DNA of 64,000 nt from Caldithrix sp. (GCA_020722815.1 DYKB01000001.1:186001-250000); one strand, 5' to 3'; counted from the first letter of the stretch, positions 35,352 through 45,693 are shown. Program-made: numbers and translations. The notes: generated by a model not told the origin, from the sequence alone.

Positions 35352-38213
35352 TTGGTTACAAAAATAGAAATTGGATTCAAATCTGAATTTTTCGATGCCT
35401 ATAGTGAAAAAATTTTAAAAGATATTCATGATTTAGATTTGAAACAGATAAAATCAGTTACTGCAAATCATGTATATTATCTACTCGGTGATTTATCGCT
35501 TGAGCAAATTCAACCCATTTGCCATATCCTGCTGGTTGATCCAATAACACAGGAATATTCGATTAATTCACCTTTACGAACCATAGCTGCCGATGAGCGG
35601 ATGGTTGAAATTACCTACAATCCAGGCGTGATGGACCCGGTTGAAGAAAGTACTCAGAAGGGAATCCGGGATCTGGGGATTCAACAGGTGGAGAGAGTTA
35701 AAACAGCGATTCGTTATTATCTAACGGGAAATATTAATGAAGCTGAAAAATTGATGATTATCGATAAGATTCTCGCCAATAAAGTGATTCAGCACGAAGT
35801 ACGACCGAACGAAGAAATTTTTGCTGATCCCAACCTTTATCATTTTAAGCGAATTGAAATTGATTTATTGCAAGCTGATGATGCGAAGCTGATGAAAATC
35901 AGCCAGGAAGGTCAGCTATATCTCAATATTGAAGAGATGCTTACGATTCAGGCTTATTTTCGCAAGCTGGGTCGGCAGCCAACCGATGTGGAACTGGAAA
36001 CACTGGCGCAAACCTGGTCTGAGCATTGTGGGCATAAAACATTTCGTGGCCGAATTCAAACCGAGGAAGGGGTAATTGATAATTTATTAAAACAAACCAT
36101 CATGAAGGTCACACAAACGCTCAATAAGCCGTGGTGTGTTTCGGTTTTTAAAGATAATGCCGGAATCATTACCTTTGATGAGCAGTTTGATGTTTGTTTT
36201 AAGGTTGAAACCCATAATCACCCTTCAGCCCTGGAACCCTATGGTGGTGCCAGTACAGGAATTGGTGGCGTTATTCGTGATCCAATGGGAACAGGACTTG
36301 GTGCAAAACCGGTTCTCAATACCGATGTCTTTTGTTTCGGCCCACCTGATTATCCATACCAAAATTTACCTTCCGGTACCTTACATCCCAAACGAATTTT
36401 TAAGGGCGTTCATGCCGGTGTTCGTGATTATGGAAACCGCATGGGAATTCCCACTGCCAATGGTGCGATACATTTTGATGAACTCTATGTTGGTAATCCG
36501 TTAGTATTCTGTGGAAATGTTGGTCTGCTGCCGGTTGGCATGACGGAAAAAACAGTGGTTCCGGGAGACGTGGTCATTTTAGTGGGGGGCCGAACCGGAA
36601 GGGATGGTATACATGGCGCGACTTTCTCCTCGGCTGAATTGACTTCCGAGTCGGAAATTATCTCCAGTGGCGCGGTTCAAATCGGAAATCCTATTACCGA
36701 AAAGAAAATGTTGGATACGCTGTTACAGGCGCGTGATCTGGGACTTTATCGGGCCATTACGGATGTCGGCGGTGGTGGATTATCTTCAGCGATTGGGGAA
36801 TTGTGTTCGCAAACCGGTGTTCGGGTTCATCTGGAGCGCATTCCTTTAAAATACAAAGGGCTGAGTTACACAGAAATCTGGATTTCAGAAGCCCAGGAAA
36901 GAATGGTTATTGCTGTTCCTGTCGAGAATGTTGAAAAAATTTTAAAACTATTTGCCAATGAAGATGTCGAAGCGACCGTTGTTGCGGATATTACGGATAA
37001 CCATAAATTAGAGCTCGTTTATCAGGGAAATCTGGTTTGTGAACTTGAAATGGATTTCTTGCACGATGGATTCCCCAAACTGACGCGAAAAGCAACCTGG
37101 AATCAACCCCGATTCGATGAACCTGATTTTGATGATCCATCTGACCTGACGCCGTATCTCCATCAAATTTTAGCCGCCTATAATGTCTGTAGCAAAGAGT
37201 CAATTATCCGTCAATATGATCATGAAGTGCAGGGAGGAAGCGTCTTAAAGCCACTGCAGGGTGTTGATGAGGATGGTCCGGGCGATGCCTGTGTTTTCAG
37301 GCCGGTTTTGAATTCATATAAAGGGGTGGTAATTTCCAATGGATTCAATCCAAAATATGGCTTAATTGATCCCTACGATATGGCTGCTTCTGCCATTGAT
37401 GAGGCCGTTCGACAGATAATTGCGGTGGGTGGCAATCCTGAAAAAATTGCCATTCTGGATAATTTTTGCTGGGGAAATACGGATAAACCAGATCGATTGG
37501 GTGGATTGGTTCGGGCTGCACAGGCCTGTTACGATATCGCGCTGGTTTATGAAACGCCGTTTATTTCCGGAAAGGACAGTCTGAATAATGAATATCAAGT
37601 TAATGGAAAATCGATCTCCATTCCACCAACCCTTTTGATTTCAGCGATGTCTGTAATGGATGATGTTCGTCAGGCGATCTCAATGGATGCAAAGAAACCC
37701 GGTAATCTGATTTACGTATTGGGTGAGACGAAGAATGAAATGGGCGGATCGCATTATTACTTTGTTCGGGGATACATGGGTAATACAGTTCCAAAAGTGG
37801 ATGCTAAAATTGGTAAAAAATTAATGGCTGCTTTAAATCGAGCCATGAAAAAAGGTCTGGTAAAATCCTGTCACGATTGTTCTGAGGGTGGAATCGGCGT
37901 CGCGGCGGTGGAAATGGCTTTTGCCGGTGGAATTGGAATGAAAATTAATCTGAACAGAGTACCGGTTTCGGATGGCGTCATAAAAAATGACATTTTGCTA
38001 TTTTCAGAATCCAATTCACGTTTTCTTGTTGAAATTGCCTCGGATGATCAAAAAGCCTTTGAATCGATGATGCAAGGAAATGTTTTCGCCAATATCGGTT
38101 CGTTGATTGATACCGATGATTTTATTGTAGTAGGCCTGAACGGACATGAGGTGATCAACGACAAAATTATTCATTTTAAAGAAAGTTGGCAAAAAACTTT
38201 ACGCAATTTTTAA
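35352..38213 (+). CDS. purL: phosphoribosylformylglycinamidine synthase, PurS-PurL fusion
   Basis: The start is taken as TTG 35352, six bases after GGAG; a TTG at 35340 overlaps that site. The product has about 953 residues. The first about 190 contain two PurS-like segments ('KIEIGFKSEFFDAYSEKI' and 'QKGIRDLGIQQVERVKTAIR'). The PurL core follows: 'LAQTWSEHCGHKTFRG', 'VETHNHPSALEPYGGASTG', 'DVGGGGLSSAIGELCSQTG' and 'SCHDCSEGGIGVAAVEMAF'. It converts FGAR to FGAM with ATP and ammonia in purine synthesis. The glutaminase subunit PurQ is the next gene, so the usual three-subunit enzyme is encoded as two proteins. Confidence 0.93.
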   Translation: MVTKIEIGFKSEFFDAYSEKILKDIHDLDLKQIKSVTANHVYYLLGDLSLEQIQPICHILLVDPITQEYSINSPLRTIAADERMVEITYNPGVMDPVEESTQKGIRDLGIQQVERVKTAIRYYLTGNINEAEKLMIIDKILANKVIQHEVRPNEEIFADPNLYHFKRIEIDLLQADDAKLMKISQEGQLYLNIEEMLTIQAYFRKLGRQPTDVELETLAQTWSEHCGHKTFRGRIQTEEGVIDNLLKQTIMKVTQTLNKPWCVSVFKDNAGIITFDEQFDVCFKVETHNHPSALEPYGGASTGIGGVIRDPMGTGLGAKPVLNTDVFCFGPPDYPYQNLPSGTLHPKRIFKGVHAGVRDYGNRMGIPTANGAIHFDELYVGNPLVFCGNVGLLPVGMTEKTVVPGDVVILVGGRTGRDGIHGATFSSAELTSESEIISSGAVQIGNPITEKKMLDTLLQARDLGLYRAITDVGGGGLSSAIGELCSQTGVRVHLERIPLKYKGLSYTEIWISEAQERMVIAVPVENVEKILKLFANEDVEATVVADITDNHKLELVYQGNLVCELEMDFLHDGFPKLTRKATWNQPRFDEPDFDDPSDLTPYLHQILAAYNVCSKESIIRQYDHEVQGGSVLKPLQGVDEDGPGDACVFRPVLNSYKGVVISNGFNPKYGLIDPYDMAASAIDEAVRQIIAVGGNPEKIAILDNFCWGNTDKPDRLGGLVRAAQACYDIALVYETPFISGKDSLNNEYQVNGKSISIPPTLLISAMSVMDDVRQAISMDAKKPGNLIYVLGETKNEMGGSHYYFVRGYMGNTVPKVDAKIGKKLMAALNRAMKKGLVKSCHDCSEGGIGVAAVEMAFAGGIGMKINLNRVPVSDGVIKNDILLFSESNSRFLVEIASDDQKAFESMMQGNVFANIGSLIDTDDFIVVGLNGHEVINDKIIHFKESWQKTLRNF

Positions 38214-38252
38214 TGTTTGTTTTATAATTCCAGAAAATTCAAAAGGATTCAA

Positions 38253-39044
38253 ATGAATAAAGTAAAAGTAATCGTTATTCGTGCCGCTGGTAGTAATTGT
38301 GATGGCGAAACTGTTCATGCTTTCGAAATGTGTGGCGCTCAGACAGAACTGGTTCACATTAATGAATTGCTCCGTAAGGAAAAAGATTTGCATGAATTTC
38401 AAATTTTAGCCATTCCGGGGGGATTTACTTATGGTGACGATATTTCTGCAGGGAAAATACTTGCAAACGAGTTTAAATATCTTATTACAGAAGAACTGAG
38501 GAAATTTACTGGTGAAGGTAAGTTAATAATTGGAATTTGTAATGGTTTTCAGATCCTGGTAAAAGCTGGTTTATTACCCGATTCAAATCTGGCACAAATG
38601 GAACCCGACACGACTTTGTCATTTAATGATTCAGGCAAATTTGAGGATCGGTGGGTTTATTTGAAACAGAACACGAGTAGTCGATGTGTCTTTTCTCAAA
38701 ATTTACCCGAAGTAATCTATTTACCGGTTGCCCACAGTGAAGGAAAATTTATTTGCAGGAACAAACAGGTTTTAAAACGATTAAAAAATAATGGACAGAT
38801 TGTTTTTCAATATGCTGATGCCACTGGTGCTCCAGTTGATTACCCGGGAAATCCAAATGGTTCGATTGAAGGAATTGCCGGAATATGCGATGTGTCGGGA
38901 CGTATTTTAGGACTGATGCCGCATCCGGAAAGATTTGTTGTTCCTTTTCAGCATCCACGATGGACACGGGAAGGAAAAAATTTGCAGGCAGATGGGCTGC
39001 AAATTTTTAAAAATGGCGTTGATTATGCATCGAAGAATTTATAG
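38253..39044 (+). CDS. purQ: phosphoribosylformylglycinamidine synthase glutaminase subunit PurQ
   Basis: ATG 38253 has an AAAGGA site; an upstream in-frame start at 38217 lacks one. It is a 263-residue class I glutamine amidotransferase: 'IPGGFTYGDDISAGKI', nucleophile Cys in 'IGICNGFQILVKAGLLP', and the His/Glu pair in 'MPHPERF'. It supplies ammonia to PurL, encoded 39 bp upstream, and is surely co-transcribed with it. No other pur gene is in the window. Confidence 0.94.
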   Translation: MNKVKVIVIRAAGSNCDGETVHAFEMCGAQTELVHINELLRKEKDLHEFQILAIPGGFTYGDDISAGKILANEFKYLITEELRKFTGEGKLIIGICNGFQILVKAGLLPDSNLAQMEPDTTLSFNDSGKFEDRWVYLKQNTSSRCVFSQNLPEVIYLPVAHSEGKFICRNKQVLKRLKNNGQIVFQYADATGAPVDYPGNPNGSIEGIAGICDVSGRILGLMPHPERFVVPFQHPRWTREGKNLQADGLQIFKNGVDYASKNL

Positions 39045-39136
39045 TCATTCGGTCCAAAGTAAAGAATATATATATGTATCCATGAAAAATTATTTGATTA
39101 ACTATTTTTTAATCGATAGTTGAAACAAAGTGAAAT

Positions 39137-40798
39137 ATGAATCAAATCATCATTCAAATTGTCAATAAATTTAAAAAGGATCTTATTCGGGATTGGGTTG
39201 ATAAAATTTTAGTTATCCCTGGAACTAATTATCAAAAACGCCCGCTTTCGGAAATATATGCCTCGGTTGAAGAGGGAATGTTAGCGTTTATGGATATTTT
39301 TGAGTCTGATAGTTATCAACGCCTGGATGAATATCTCCAAAAAGTTTGTGACTCCCGAATAAATTTGGGATTTACGATTCATGAAGTCACCCAGGCGTTA
39401 ATGCTTGTCAGAGAAGTTTTTTTCCCCTATATACTGGATTATTGCAAAGATAATTTTTATGAAATTAAAAATGTTTCGGTCGAAATTGATCGGGTGACGC
39501 GATATTGCGTCGGTAAATTCAGTGATTTGTTCGCGCAGGGAATGAATCGTCGATTACAATTAAATCTTGAAGAATTAAGGGAACATGAAAACTTTGTACA
39601 CCAGCAAAAGGTGAAATCCGACCGGAAGGTGAAAGTCATTACCAGCCTTAATGAAAGTGTGCAATTGATTGTATCGACGCTGGAACTCGATAAGGTTTTG
39701 AATTATATTATCGAAAGAGCCTGCGATTTGATGGCTACGGAAAAATGTTTCCTCTATAAGCTGGAAGAGCCCGGTCATCAATTAACGCTCCTGGCCAGTT
39801 CCGGGTTTGGCGAGCGCGATAATTCTAAAAAAAAGCAAAAATTGCCATCTGGAAGCAATTTCATGGAACTGGTAATGAAGGGCCGGCAGGTGCGGGCAAT
39901 TTCGGATATTAATACTATTTTAGATGGTAAAAATCGTATTTTCAAGAGCACATTGAGTAAATTAAAACTCCAGGCGATGATTGCTGGCCCTTTACTTAAC
40001 CAGACCGAAATCGTCGGCGGACTGGCCCTTTTTTATCCGGAAAGCCGTGTATTTACCGACGAGGATATTTCCCTTTTTACGACATTTACGAATATTGCTG
40101 CCATCGCAATAGAAAATGCAAGACTTTATAAAAGAAGTCAGGAAGCTGCAATATTAGAAGAAAGAAATCGATTAGCCCGGGAAATTCATGATAATTTAGC
40201 GCAAGGATTAACTGCCATTGTTCTTCAACTGGAAATTGTCGATATTTTACTCACAAAAGATCCTGGCCGAATTCATGCCGAAATCGAAAAGGCCAAGCTT
40301 CAGGCGCGACGTAATTTGCAGGAAGTGCGTCGTTCAGTTTGGGATTTACGGGCCGGTGCAACCGAAACACGCTCGATCCAGGATATGATAAAACTTGAAA
40401 TTGACCGGTTTAAATTGATTAGTGATATTAATGTTCAATTCAAGCAACCTGATAAATCACAAGCGCTTCTTCCAGAGGCAAATTCGCACATTTTCCGCGT
40501 TTTTCAGGAGTCTATCAACAATGTTTATCATCATGCCCAGGCGCGAAATTTATGGATTAATCTTGAAGTTGGTAATGATTTACTAACGTTAATAATTCAG
40601 GATGACGGGATTGGTCTGAAGAGTATTGAAGGAAAAAATGTTGATGTAAAAAAAGGTTTTGGTTTAATGGGAATGCAGGAAAGAGCACGGATTTTAAGGG
40701 GAAATTTGGAAATTTCCAGTTCAGAGGGGAAGGGGACTACCGTAACTTTAAAAGTTCCACTACAAAATTGGCTGGATAAACCATCTGCTCGTCCCTAG
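39137..40798 (+). CDS. soluble sensor histidine kinase: RsbRD-like N-domain, GAF, HisKA_3
   Basis: A 553-residue protein without membrane segments. Residues 1-165 are helical and resemble the RsbRD N-terminal sensor ('SRINLGFTIHEVTQALMLVR'). Residues about 180-335 are a GAF domain ('ERACDLMATEKCFLYKLE', 'TTFTNIAAIAIENARLY'). The NarL-type kinase part has the phospho-acceptor His in 'RLAREIHDNLAQGLTAI' and ATP-binding motifs 'FQESINNVYHHA', 'DDGIGL' and 'GFGLMGMQERA'. It should phosphorylate the response regulator encoded 25 bp downstream. The signal is probably cytoplasmic, for example a small molecule or redox cue bound by GAF. Confidence 0.88.
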   Translation: MNQIIIQIVNKFKKDLIRDWVDKILVIPGTNYQKRPLSEIYASVEEGMLAFMDIFESDSYQRLDEYLQKVCDSRINLGFTIHEVTQALMLVREVFFPYILDYCKDNFYEIKNVSVEIDRVTRYCVGKFSDLFAQGMNRRLQLNLEELREHENFVHQQKVKSDRKVKVITSLNESVQLIVSTLELDKVLNYIIERACDLMATEKCFLYKLEEPGHQLTLLASSGFGERDNSKKKQKLPSGSNFMELVMKGRQVRAISDINTILDGKNRIFKSTLSKLKLQAMIAGPLLNQTEIVGGLALFYPESRVFTDEDISLFTTFTNIAAIAIENARLYKRSQEAAILEERNRLAREIHDNLAQGLTAIVLQLEIVDILLTKDPGRIHAEIEKAKLQARRNLQEVRRSVWDLRAGATETRSIQDMIKLEIDRFKLISDINVQFKQPDKSQALLPEANSHIFRVFQESINNVYHHAQARNLWINLEVGNDLLTLIIQDDGIGLKSIEGKNVDVKKGFGLMGMQERARILRGNLEISSSEGKGTTVTLKVPLQNWLDKPSARP

Positions 40799-40822
40799 AA
40801 AATTATCGGTGAGGAGAATCGA

Positions 40823-41464
40823 ATGGGACCAAAAATTAAAATTGTAATTGCTGACGATCATCCAATTGTCCGGGAAGGACTTACTTCAATTTTAAATCTT
40901 CAAAATGATATGGAGGTTGTCGCAGAGGCTTCCGATGGTTTAGAAGCAATTGATATGGTGAATAAATATAATCCTGATCTGGTTTTGATTGACTTGCGAA
41001 TGCCCAATTTGGGAGGAGCTCAGGCAATTCAAAAAATTCGTGAAACAAATGAGCAGGTTAAATTTATAATTTTAACCACATTCGCCGATGAAGAAAATGT
41101 ATTTGAAGGCGTCCGAGCAGGCGCCAGAGGCTACCTACTAAAAGATACCCTGCCGGATGAACTTATCCGGGCTATTAGAAGAGTCAATAATGGTGAATCT
41201 TTAATTGAGCCTTCCATGATGACGCGGGTATTGGATCGTTTTAGTAAAGTGATCCAGAAACAGGAATTCGCTAATGACTTAACGAATCGGGAATTGGAAG
41301 TCCTTAAATTATTGGCAGAAGGCGCCAGCAATAAAGAGATCGCCGAAAAATTATTTATTTCCATAAAAACTGTTAAAACACACATTACACATATATTCGA
41401 AAAGCTTGATGTTAAAAATCGGACAGAAGCTGTTGCCAGAGCCCATAAATCCAAATTATTTTAA
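40823..41464 (+). CDS. NarL/FixJ-family response regulator
   Basis: A 213-residue two-domain protein. The receiver has the acidic pair in '[11 protein letters not shown]', phospho-acceptor Asp in '[11 protein letters not shown]', and Lys in '[12 protein letters not shown]'. The C-terminus is a LuxR helix-turn-helix ('[20 protein letters not shown]', '[20 protein letters not shown]'). It starts 25 bp after the kinase gene behind a GAGGAGA site and is its cognate partner by position. The regulon is unknown. Confidence 0.93.
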   Translation: MGPKIKIVIADDHPIVREGLTSILNLQNDMEVVAEASDGLEAIDMVNKYNPDLVLIDLRMPNLGGAQAIQKIRETNEQVKFIILTTFADEENVFEGVRAGARGYLLKDTLPDELIRAIRRVNNGESLIEPSMMTRVLDRFSKVIQKQEFANDLTNRELEVLKLLAEGASNKEIAEKLFISIKTVKTHITHIFEKLDVKNRTEAVARAHKSKLF

Positions 41465-41592
41465 AATGAATTAGTATCAGCACAGAAAGGCAACGATGTA
41501 TTATTTTTTCAATGTGAAATTTTGATATCCTGATGGCGTGTTAATTTTGACTTGTGGTGTCTTGAGCAAACTAATCAACATATAGACAGTGA

Positions 41593-41924
41593 TGTGGATA
41601 AAATGTGGATAACTTATTCATAAATTGTGGATAATTGACACTTCAAACTTTTAAAAAGAACTTCAGAAAAGGTAAAATTTATTAAACCATATTTAGCGAA
41701 TAAATTGATTCTTCATACTACATTTTGATGGTTGTTTTAATATATTATTTTTAAATGACTTATCGCAATTTTAAAAAAATGTTTATTTTAAAAAATTTTA
41801 ATAAAAATGGCTATCTGTTTGATTTTCAATAAAACAGACGGTTAAAAATTTGAAAAAATTTTTAAATGACTCCTGTTGATTGATTAATTGAAGTGTTGGT
41901 ATAGTGTGGATAACTTGTGGAAAA
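41593..41924. other. oriC: DnaA-box cluster in AT-rich gene-free region; candidate oriC
   Basis: The gene-free stretch 41465-42099 contains four exact TGTGGATAA sequences (complement of the TTATCCACA DnaA box) at 41593, 41604, 41626 and 41905, and a one-mismatch copy TGTGGAAAA at 41916. All face the same way. Start-to-start distances are 11, 22 and 11 bp, close to helical phasing. Between the two groups, about 41640-41900 is strikingly AT-rich, as expected of an unwinding element. smc follows. dnaA and dnaN are not in the window, so origin function is inferred; a DnaA-titration or DnaA-controlled promoter region is the alternative. Confidence 0.7.
41748..41871 (+). repeat. 13-bp direct repeat inside the candidate origin
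   Basis: TTTTTAAATGACT occurs at 41748-41760 and again at 41859-41871, 111 bp apart, in the AT-rich zone between the two DnaA-box groups. AT-rich direct repeats are common in unwinding elements, though chance in such biased sequence is possible. Confidence 0.45.
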
Positions 41925-42099
41925 TTATAAATTAGTTTGTATTTACTCGGATATCGTTTCAAGTTGTATCATAATTTCATGGACATAAATTTTTAAAATC
42001 TTTGATTGATTTAATTTTAACTGATGGGAATGAATGTTCAACCGATTACTAGATTTGTCGTTAGATAATATAATCACATAATATGGAAGCTAAAAAACA

Positions 42100-45000
42100 G
42101 TGTTTCTCGATAAATTACAGATAGTTGGATTTAAATCCTTTGCGAAAAAGACTTCATTTCAGTTTAATCGTGGAATTACCGGTATTGTTGGTCCGAATGG
42201 TTGTGGTAAAAGCAACATTGTCGACGCTATAAGATGGGTTTTGGGTGAACAAAAGGCTGGTACCTTACGTAGTGAGCGAATGGAAAATGTAATTTTTAAC
42301 GGATCTCGTCAGCTCAAGCCGTTGGGGATGGCAGAAGTATCCATGAATATTAAAAATACAAAAAATTTGTTACCGGTTGAATATAGCGAAGTTGTTATCA
42401 CCCGAAGACTCTTCCGGTCCGGTGAAAGTCAATATCTTTTAAATAATAATGTTTGTCGGCTGAAAGATATTCTGAATTTATTCATGGACTCCGGAATTGG
42501 ATTTGATGCCTATTCTGTAATTGAGCTAAAAATGGTTGAATCCATTATCAATGGACGCCCGGAAGACCGGAGAAAAATTTTTGAGGAAGCTGCCGGCGTT
42601 ACCAAGTATAAACAACGCCGATTAGCAGCCTATCGAAAGCTGGAAAATACTGAAAAAGATTTATTGCGAATGCGGGATATTATTACCGAGGTGCAAAAGA
42701 ACGTTGATTCACTTGAACGCCAGGTAAGAAAGGCCCAAAGATATGAAAATTTATTAGCTGAATTAAAAGACCTTGAGTTAAAAACTGCCAGCTATCAATT
42801 TTCCATCATTTTGGATGAACTTGATCCGATTATTGATAATTTTGAAAAATTTCAAAAAGATCAGGAAAAAATTATTGCAAAATTGAATCTCTATGAAGCC
42901 GATGTTGAGACACTTCGAACACAACAAATCCAGATTGAACAAAAATTAACAGCGGCTCAACAAAAACTCAATGATGTCAATTCCCGTATCCAAAAACACG
43001 AAAGTACCATCGCTTTAAATCAGGAACGGATTAAAGCAATTGATGAGAGTAATCAGCGCGATGAATTGGAAGCCAACGATCTGGGACAGCGGAGAGAACG
43101 ACTTAAAATCGATACGCAAAACCTTGAAAAATCAAGTTCTGAATTAAAAGAAAAAATAAGTACTGACAAAAAATATTATGAAGAAAAAAATTCAACCCTG
43201 AAAGAAAATGAAAAACAGCTTACTGGAAAACGAACGCAACTAAAAATCCGCGAACAGGAACACATACAAAAAATCGAAGCCATTTCAAATCTATCCAGGA
43301 ATCAGGAGCGCCTGAAAGTTCAACTGGAGCATCAACATGGACGCTTGACAGGTTTGAAAATCGAAGAAACAGCGTTAAACCAGGCCAATGAACAGGTTCA
43401 AAAAGAGATTACTGAAAAAGAAAAAAGTAATCTGAAAAATACCGAAGATTTTCAGCGAAAAGCCTATGATCGGGAACTGCTGGAAAAACAAATTTCGGAA
43501 TTAACCACTAAAACTGAAGAATTAAAGGAAGAAATTTTTAATGACCGAAATCAGGTTCAGCATCTTGAGAATCGCATTCATCTGCTTCGACAATTGCGTG
43601 AATCGCTGGAAGATTATCCCGAAGGTGTTCGTTATCTCATGCTCGAAAAAGGAACGCAAAATGGCTATCGCGGGGCACTTGCCGATCTCATTTCTGTTCC
43701 GGAAGAGTATCGTCTGGCAATTGAAGTTTTTTTAGGTGAATCATCTGTTTCTCTCCTGACCGACTCCGCAACCCAGGCTTTTGATGGAATCAATGAACTC
43801 CAAAAAAACAAAAAAGGCTTTGTATCATTTTTTCCTCTGGAAAACTCTGTTTTAAGTGTTGACGGGGATAAAATTTTGAATTCTCCTGAAATTATCACCC
43901 GAGCAGATCAGGTTGTTTCGTTTGATAACAAATATGAAAAAATATTAACAGGACTTTTTAGTCGATGTTACATTGTAAAAGATATACATTCAGCTCAATT
44001 ACTGGCTCAACAAAATTCTCATCAAATTTTGAATTTTGTAACCCCCACTGGTGAATTGGTGACCACCACAGGAATGATTAAGGGTGGATTACGTTCAGAA
44101 AAGCAGACCAGTCAGGTTGGACGGGGTGATGAACTGTTAAAGCTTGAAAATCAGTATGAAGCCTTATTGACGAAAATTCAGCAAAAAGAACGTGAACGCG
44201 AGCTAGTTAATCTTGAAATTGAGCGATTGTCTGAAAATCGGACACAATTAATTAAGCAGATACAGGGAATGGAGCAAGAAAAAACTCAATATCAAATTTC
44301 ATTGGGCCAGCTTAATTATCGGCAATCCCAAAATTCAGAACGCTTGAACCGAATTCATGAGGAACAGATACGCCTTCAAAAAGAAATGGCTGCGTTTGAA
44401 GCCGAACTGACCAGTTCCAGTCCTGAAATTGAACAGCTTGAGTTACAAAAAAGTGATTTCGAGAAGCAATTGGGCGAAATGCGAACCCAATTAGCTGAAT
44501 TTGAGCAACAATATGAGGCTATTGCCAGGGAAGTTCATCATTTAAATTTGAATCTGGTTGAGATTGAGGGAAAATATTCGAATATCGAACGTGAGCGAAG
44601 TCAAAATGAAAGCCGGATAGCAGAATATAGCCGAACGATCGAAAACAAGCTCACCAATGTCCAACGCGGAAAAGATCAAAAAATTATTCTCCAAAAAGAA
44701 ATCGACCAATTTGATCGGGAGTTGGAATCGGATTTTGTCACACAAGAGGAATTGGAAAATATTGTTCAGAAATTCGAAACCGAAAGAAGCGAAGTTACAC
44801 GCAAATCGGATGATTTAAGTCGTTTATTGAAAGGGCTGTATCATGATCGCGATCAGACCTCGGAACGGATTCATAATCTTGAACTCCAGATTTCGCAATA
44901 TAAATTGAAAGCGGAAAATATCCAACAACGAATGCGGGAAGAATTTGATATCATCATCCAGCGGGAAAAAGTGCCACCAGACATTTCATTGGAAGAGATG

Positions 45001-45642
45001 TTGAATGATCTCGAACAGGCGCGTAAGCGGATAAAAACAATCGGGCCTGTCAATTTGGTGGCGATTGAAGAGTATAATAAAGAAAAAGAGCGTTTGGATT
45101 TTCTGGTCAATCAACAAAACGATTTAATCGAAGCGCGCGACACTTTAACCAAGACGATTGAATTGATAAATGAGACAGCACAAAAACAATTTGCAGAAAT
45201 TTATGAGACCATTCGGACCAACTTTAAGAATGTTTTCCACAATTTTTTTCCAAATGGTGAGGCCGATTTAATCATGTCTGAATCGGGAGATGTATTGGAG
45301 AACGAGATTGAAGTTGTCGCAAATGCTAAGGGAAAGCGATTAGGCTCCCTGGCGCTTCTTTCGGGTGGTGAAAAAACACTCACGGCAATTTCTTTGTTGT
45401 TTGCTATCTATCTGGTGAAACCCAGTCCATTTTGTATCCTGGATGAGGTGGATGCGCCACTGGATGACATGAATATTAAGCGCTTCAATCAGGCAATTAA
45501 GAATTTTTCGGATAATACACAATTTATTATTGTAACCCATAATAAATTAACCATGAAAGCTGCTGATTCTCTTTATGGCATTACCATGAGTGGTGATGGC
45601 GCTACAAAGGTCGTTTCGGTCAAGATTGAGCAGGAATCTTAG
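42100..45642 (+). CDS. smc: chromosome segregation protein SMC
   Basis: A 1180-residue protein from GTG 42100, the usual SMC length. The N-terminal head has Walker A 'GIVGPNGCGKSNIVDAIRW'. Two long coiled-coil arms (about residues 170-500 and 680-1010) flank a hinge ('YRGALADLISVPEEYRLAI', 'GELVTTTGMIKGG'). The C-terminal head has the signature 'LALLSGGEKTLTAISLLFAI' and Walker B 'FCILDEVDAPLDD'. With ScpA and ScpB it compacts and separates sister chromosomes; neither partner is in the window. It sits immediately downstream of the DnaA-box cluster. Confidence 0.96.
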   Translation: MFLDKLQIVGFKSFAKKTSFQFNRGITGIVGPNGCGKSNIVDAIRWVLGEQKAGTLRSERMENVIFNGSRQLKPLGMAEVSMNIKNTKNLLPVEYSEVVITRRLFRSGESQYLLNNNVCRLKDILNLFMDSGIGFDAYSVIELKMVESIINGRPEDRRKIFEEAAGVTKYKQRRLAAYRKLENTEKDLLRMRDIITEVQKNVDSLERQVRKAQRYENLLAELKDLELKTASYQFSIILDELDPIIDNFEKFQKDQEKIIAKLNLYEADVETLRTQQIQIEQKLTAAQQKLNDVNSRIQKHESTIALNQERIKAIDESNQRDELEANDLGQRRERLKIDTQNLEKSSSELKEKISTDKKYYEEKNSTLKENEKQLTGKRTQLKIREQEHIQKIEAISNLSRNQERLKVQLEHQHGRLTGLKIEETALNQANEQVQKEITEKEKSNLKNTEDFQRKAYDRELLEKQISELTTKTEELKEEIFNDRNQVQHLENRIHLLRQLRESLEDYPEGVRYLMLEKGTQNGYRGALADLISVPEEYRLAIEVFLGESSVSLLTDSATQAFDGINELQKNKKGFVSFFPLENSVLSVDGDKILNSPEIITRADQVVSFDNKYEKILTGLFSRCYIVKDIHSAQLLAQQNSHQILNFVTPTGELVTTTGMIKGGLRSEKQTSQVGRGDELLKLENQYEALLTKIQQKERERELVNLEIERLSENRTQLIKQIQGMEQEKTQYQISLGQLNYRQSQNSERLNRIHEEQIRLQKEMAAFEAELTSSSPEIEQLELQKSDFEKQLGEMRTQLAEFEQQYEAIAREVHHLNLNLVEIEGKYSNIERERSQNESRIAEYSRTIENKLTNVQRGKDQKIILQKEIDQFDRELESDFVTQEELENIVQKFETERSEVTRKSDDLSRLLKGLYHDRDQTSERIHNLELQISQYKLKAENIQQRMREEFDIIIQREKVPPDISLEEMLNDLEQARKRIKTIGPVNLVAIEEYNKEKERLDFLVNQQNDLIEARDTLTKTIELINETAQKQFAEIYETIRTNFKNVFHNFFPNGEADLIMSESGDVLENEIEVVANAKGKRLGSLALLSGGEKTLTAISLLFAIYLVKPSPFCILDEVDAPLDDMNIKRFNQAIKNFSDNTQFIIVTHNKLTMKAADSLYGITMSGDGATKVVSVKIEQES

Positions 45643-45693
45643 TGTTGGCTGGTGTCTTCAAATTAAAATTACCGGGGGTTAAGGAGGGTGAAA

